Origin: Acuticoccus sp039034015
GTDB taxonomy: Bacteria; Pseudomonadota; Alphaproteobacteria; Rhizobiales; Amorphaceae
Assembly (NCBI GenBank): GCA_039034015.1
Contig: JBCCBM010000002.1
Span: 62,001 to 126,000, forward strand
Length of the DNA: 64,000 nucleotides
Direction of reading: 5' to 3'
Part shown: positions 61,709 through 64,000 of the stretch, piece by piece
Layout: the number at the start of each line of letters is the position of its first letter
Numbering within the stretch: the first letter of the stretch is position 1
Position numbers and translations under genes: made by a program
Notes under the pieces: generated by a model
What the model was told of the DNA's origin: nothing
What the model saw: only the letters and a program-made list of their open reading frames with translations
Database searches by the model: none

Positions 61709-62566
61709 TTACCCCATGAGGCCGTGGCTTTTGGCGGCGTCAAACCAGGCGAGCCGGTCGGCAAGCGCCACCGTTTGGCCGACCACAATCACCGCGGGGG
61801 TGGGGAGCGCGCGCGGCGCGGCTGCCTCTGCCAAGGTCATCACCAGGCACGTTTGGGTGGGGAGCGTGGCATCGGCGATGACGGCCACCGGCTCGTCCCC
61901 CGCGCGCCCGGTCGCAAGGAGCCGCGTTGCGATGGTGGAAAGGTGCTTTGCCGCCATATAAAGCACGAGGACGGGCGCGGCCTTTGCAAAACCGGCCCAA
62001 TCGATGGCAGTGGGCAAATCACCGGTGAGATCATGCCCGGTCAAAAACGTGACCGATTGGTTGGTGGTGCGATGGGTCGCCGCAATCCCTGCATAGGCAA
62101 GCCCCCCAAGGCCCGCACTCACGCCCGGCACAATGCGAAACGCAATGCCGTGGGCGCAAAGCACCTCGCACTCCTCCCCCCCGCGGCCGAACATGAACGG
62201 GTCACCCCCCTTGAGCCGCAAGACGCGGTGCCCGGCGCGCGCCTCCTCCACCAGACGGAGCGAAATGTCGGCCTGTTTGGCGCTCGGCCTGCCGCCGCGT
62301 TTGCCGGCGTGGATGAGCCGCGCCCCCCGCGCGTGGGAAAGCACCCCCTCGCCCACAAGCGCATCGTGAACCACCACATCGGCCTGCATCAGCCCGTGGG
62401 CGGCCATCAGCGTCAAAAGGCCGGGCGCGCCGGGGCCTGCGCCCGCAAGCCACACCGTTCCGGGGGCGAAGGGGGGGAAGGGGGCCTCATCAAGGTCGGC
62501 AAAGCGGGCGCGGGGGCCCTCGGCCTGGCGCGCCGATTGCGCGGGCAGGGTGCGGCGGTCACTCAT
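61709..62566 (-). CDS. cobA: Uroporphyrinogen-III C-methyltransferase
   Basis: Adds two methyl groups to uroporphyrinogen III to give precorrin-2, the entry to cobalamin and sirohaem. The 285-residue protein has the family signatures VWLAGAGPGAPGLLTLMA, VVHDALVG, HAGKRGGRPSAKQADIS, RLKGGDPFMFGRGGEE and VPGVSAGLGGLAYAGI in order. It starts at 62566, two bases from the divergent cbiD start, with an upstream GGGAGGG. Confidence 0.95.
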   Translation of the reverse strand: MSDRRTLPAQSARQAEGPRARFADLDEAPFPPFAPGTVWLAGAGPGAPGLLTLMAAHGLMQADVVVHDALVGEGVLSHARGARLIHAGKRGGRPSAKQADISLRLVEEARAGHRVLRLKGGDPFMFGRGGEECEVLCAHGIAFRIVPGVSAGLGGLAYAGIAATHRTTNQSVTFLTGHDLTGDLPTAIDWAGFAKAAPVLVLYMAAKHLSTIATRLLATGRAGDEPVAVIADATLPTQTCLVMTLAEAAAPRALPTPAVIVVGQTVALADRLAWFDAAKSHGLMG

Positions 62567-62568
62567 CC

Positions 62569-63687
62569 ATGCGCCCTCCCAAGCGCGGCGTGACCGTGGG
62601 CGAGGATCGCCCGCTGCGCAAGGGCTGGACCACGGGCGCTTGCGCCACGGCTGCCACAAAAGCTGCCCTCACCGCCCTTACAACCGGCGCCTTCCCCGAC
62701 CCTGTCACCATCACGCTCCCCCGCGGGGGCACGGCCGCCTTTTGCCTCGCCCACGAGCATCTGGCCGCCGATTTCGCCGAGGCGGCCATCATCAAAGACG
62801 CGGGCGACGATCCAGACGTCACCCACGGCGCGACAGTGCGCGTGCGGGTGCGCTGGGGCGCATCGGGCGTGCGCTTTTTTGCCGGCAGCGGGGTTGGCAC
62901 GGTGACGCGCCCGGGCCTTCCCCTCGCGGTGGGGGAGCCGGCCATCAACCCCGTCCCCCGCGCGATGATGGAAACGGCGGTGGCGGAGGTGGCCGGGCGC
63001 GCGGCCGTCGACATCACCGTCTCCATCGATGGCGGCGCGGCGTTGGCGGAAAAAACCTGGAACGGCCGGCTTGGCATTGTGGGCGGCCTGTCGATCCTGG
63101 GCACCACGGGGGTGGTGCGGCCGTTTTCGTGCGCGGCGTGGATCCATTCCATCCACAGGGGGGTCGATGTGGCGCGGGCGGCCAACCTTTCACACATTGC
63201 AGCCGCCACCGGCGCCACATCGGAGGCGGCGGTGCGAGCAGCCCTTGGCCTCCCCCTCCACGCGCTCATCGACATGGGCGATTTTGCCGGCGGGCTCCTC
63301 AAATACGTGCGCGCCCATCCGGTCAAAACGCTCACCATCGCGGGCGGCTTTGCAAAACTCTCAAAGCTTGCGGCCGGCGCGCTCGACCTTCACTCCGCCC
63401 GCTCTGCGGTGGACACCGCCGCCCTTGCCGCGCTCGCCACCGAGGAGGGCGCAGCGGAGCCCCTGGCGGCGCGCATCCGCGAAGCGCCCACCGGCCTTGC
63501 CGCCCTGGAGTTTGCCCAAGTGGAGGGCCTTGACCTTGCTGCCGCCGTTGCCCGCCGCGCCCAACAGGCCGCAACCGCGGTGGCGGGGCCGGCCGTCGCG
63601 ATCGAAATCATGGTGGTCTCCCGCGCCGGTGCGATCTTGGCTTGGGGGCGCCCAAGCGTCTCTCGCGCAGAGGGAACACCTGAGTGA
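62569..63687 (+). CDS. cbiD: Cobalt-precorrin-5B C1-methyltransferase
   Basis: Methylates C1 of the corrin ring in the early-cobalt (anaerobic) numbering. The 372-residue protein has the typical opening LRKGWTTGACATAATKAALT, then ITLPRGGTAAF, GTVTRPGLPLAVGEPAINPV, the long SCAAWIHSIHRGVDVARAAN and FAGGLLKYVRAHPVKTLTIA. The start may be ATG 62569 or GTG 62590 or 62596; the latter two would leave more room for signals between the divergent genes. Confidence 0.92.
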   Translation: MRPPKRGVTVGEDRPLRKGWTTGACATAATKAALTALTTGAFPDPVTITLPRGGTAAFCLAHEHLAADFAEAAIIKDAGDDPDVTHGATVRVRVRWGASGVRFFAGSGVGTVTRPGLPLAVGEPAINPVPRAMMETAVAEVAGRAAVDITVSIDGGAALAEKTWNGRLGIVGGLSILGTTGVVRPFSCAAWIHSIHRGVDVARAANLSHIAAATGATSEAAVRAALGLPLHALIDMGDFAGGLLKYVRAHPVKTLTIAGGFAKLSKLAAGALDLHSARSAVDTAALAALATEEGAAEPLAARIREAPTGLAALEFAQVEGLDLAAAVARRAQQAATAVAGPAVAIEIMVVSRAGAILAWGRPSVSRAEGTPE

Positions 63688-64000
63688 TACCGACGCGCCT
63701 TTCGACTGACCTTTCCTTTCGAGGGCTGTGGCGGGGTCAATGGTCCGCGCGCCGACACGCGCAGCCCCCTCTTCGGGGGCGAGCATGGCGAGCACGGGCC
63801 GTTGACGCCGCGACAGCCCGACCAACGCTTGGAGAACGGGGGCAGAGAGAAGGATCGAAGATCCTTTTTCTGCACCCCTGCCCGTCGGCGAGACGGGGGA
63901 GCGCGCCCAATCGCGCTTCACGCGATTGGGCCTTCATCAGATGGCAAATTCGGCAGAGCCGAATTTGGCGGGGGAACACCCTCGCTGCGATGGTGCGGAT
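63688..64000. other. Hairpin-rich region at the window end
   Basis: Five inverted repeats lie in about 200 bases: GCCCCC/GGGGGC (63764-63780), AAGGATC/GATCCTT followed by TTT (63850-63868, terminator-like for cbiD), CCCGTC/GACGGG (63881-63897), CCCAATCGCG/CGCGATTGGG (63906-63930) and CAAATTCGGC/GCCGAATTTG (63945-63967). Frames here read as arginine-rich and do not look like protein. Confidence 0.6.
63850..63868 (+). terminator. Candidate intrinsic terminator downstream of cbiD
   Basis: AAGGATC-GAA-GATCCTT is a perfect 7-bp stem followed by TTTC. It is the only hairpin in this region with a following T run on the plus strand. Confidence 0.5.

Noticed and set aside
63737..63979. 80-residue minus-strand protein at the window end
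   Set aside because: Arginine-rich and fully covered by inverted repeats; structure explains the sequence better than coding.
1..64000. Phage, transposon, toxin-antitoxin or defence island
   Set aside because: No integrase, transposase, restriction or recognised defence genes were found; the Uma2 pair alone is not enough to call one.

Overview
This is a GC-rich chromosomal window of ordinary housekeeping and metabolic genes. There are no phage genes, transposases or CRISPR arrays. Family content points to an alphaproteobacterium, probably Hyphomicrobiales-like: OpgH glucan synthase, phasin, HisZ-type histidine synthesis, an ELM1 homolog, a four-cysteine FNR regulator, and a tRNA-His that encodes no G-1 and has A73. 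I cannot name the species.

Layout. 0-4.8 kb: a sugar or polyol ABC importer operon with its LacI-type regulator; both genes share a candidate operator. 5.0-5.3 kb: tRNA-Leu(GAG) followed by five 40-bp terminator-like repeats. 5.4-10.8 kb: lipB, a PfkB kinase, an enol-lactonase-like hydrolase, a muconate-cycloisomerase-like enzyme, a DUF3299 protein and a GhrA-like reductase. 11.0-19.7 kb: a long minus-strand operon (class II aldolase, dipeptide-type binding protein, two Uma2 nucleases, DppB, GNAT, DppC, fused DppD-DppF, M20 deacylase). 19.9-23.2 kb: acetylpolyamine-amidohydrolase-like gene, pyrK, pyrD (class 1B) and pyrE; pyrE appears to start at AUC. 23.3-32.9 kb: bolA, dacF, yraN, FNR, a hydratase, GST, rRNA methyltransferase, tRNA-Tyr, a glutaredoxin-MauE fusion, MOSC protein and opgH.

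33.1-36.3 kb: a compact overlapping operon of an MDR dehydrogenase, a PTPS/QueD-fold protein lacking its catalytic residues, a GT4 glycosyltransferase and a methyltransferase. It resembles a small-molecule pathway I cannot assign and is the best candidate for an undescribed system. 36.2-40.0 kb: NUDIX hydrolase, malonyl-CoA decarboxylase, GST and an SMP-30-like protein. 40.1-43.6 kb: hisS-hisZ-hisG. 43.7-54.9 kb: a HerA-like ATPase, a cyclopropane-fatty-acid synthase, clpS, uvrB, membrane and secreted proteins, a LysR regulator, trxB, ELM1 and an Lrp regulator. 54.9-60.1 kb: a PAS protein, a phasin, tRNA-His, and a GGDEF-EAL protein with a co-transcribed periplasmic binding protein. 60.3-63.7 kb: an FMN hydroxyacid dehydrogenase followed by 28-bp repeats that copy its own 3' end, then divergent cobA and cbiD. 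The window ends in a hairpin-rich stretch.

Gene starts were chosen from ribosome binding sites, stop/start overlaps and family N-termini. No database search was run; all family calls are by motif recognition.
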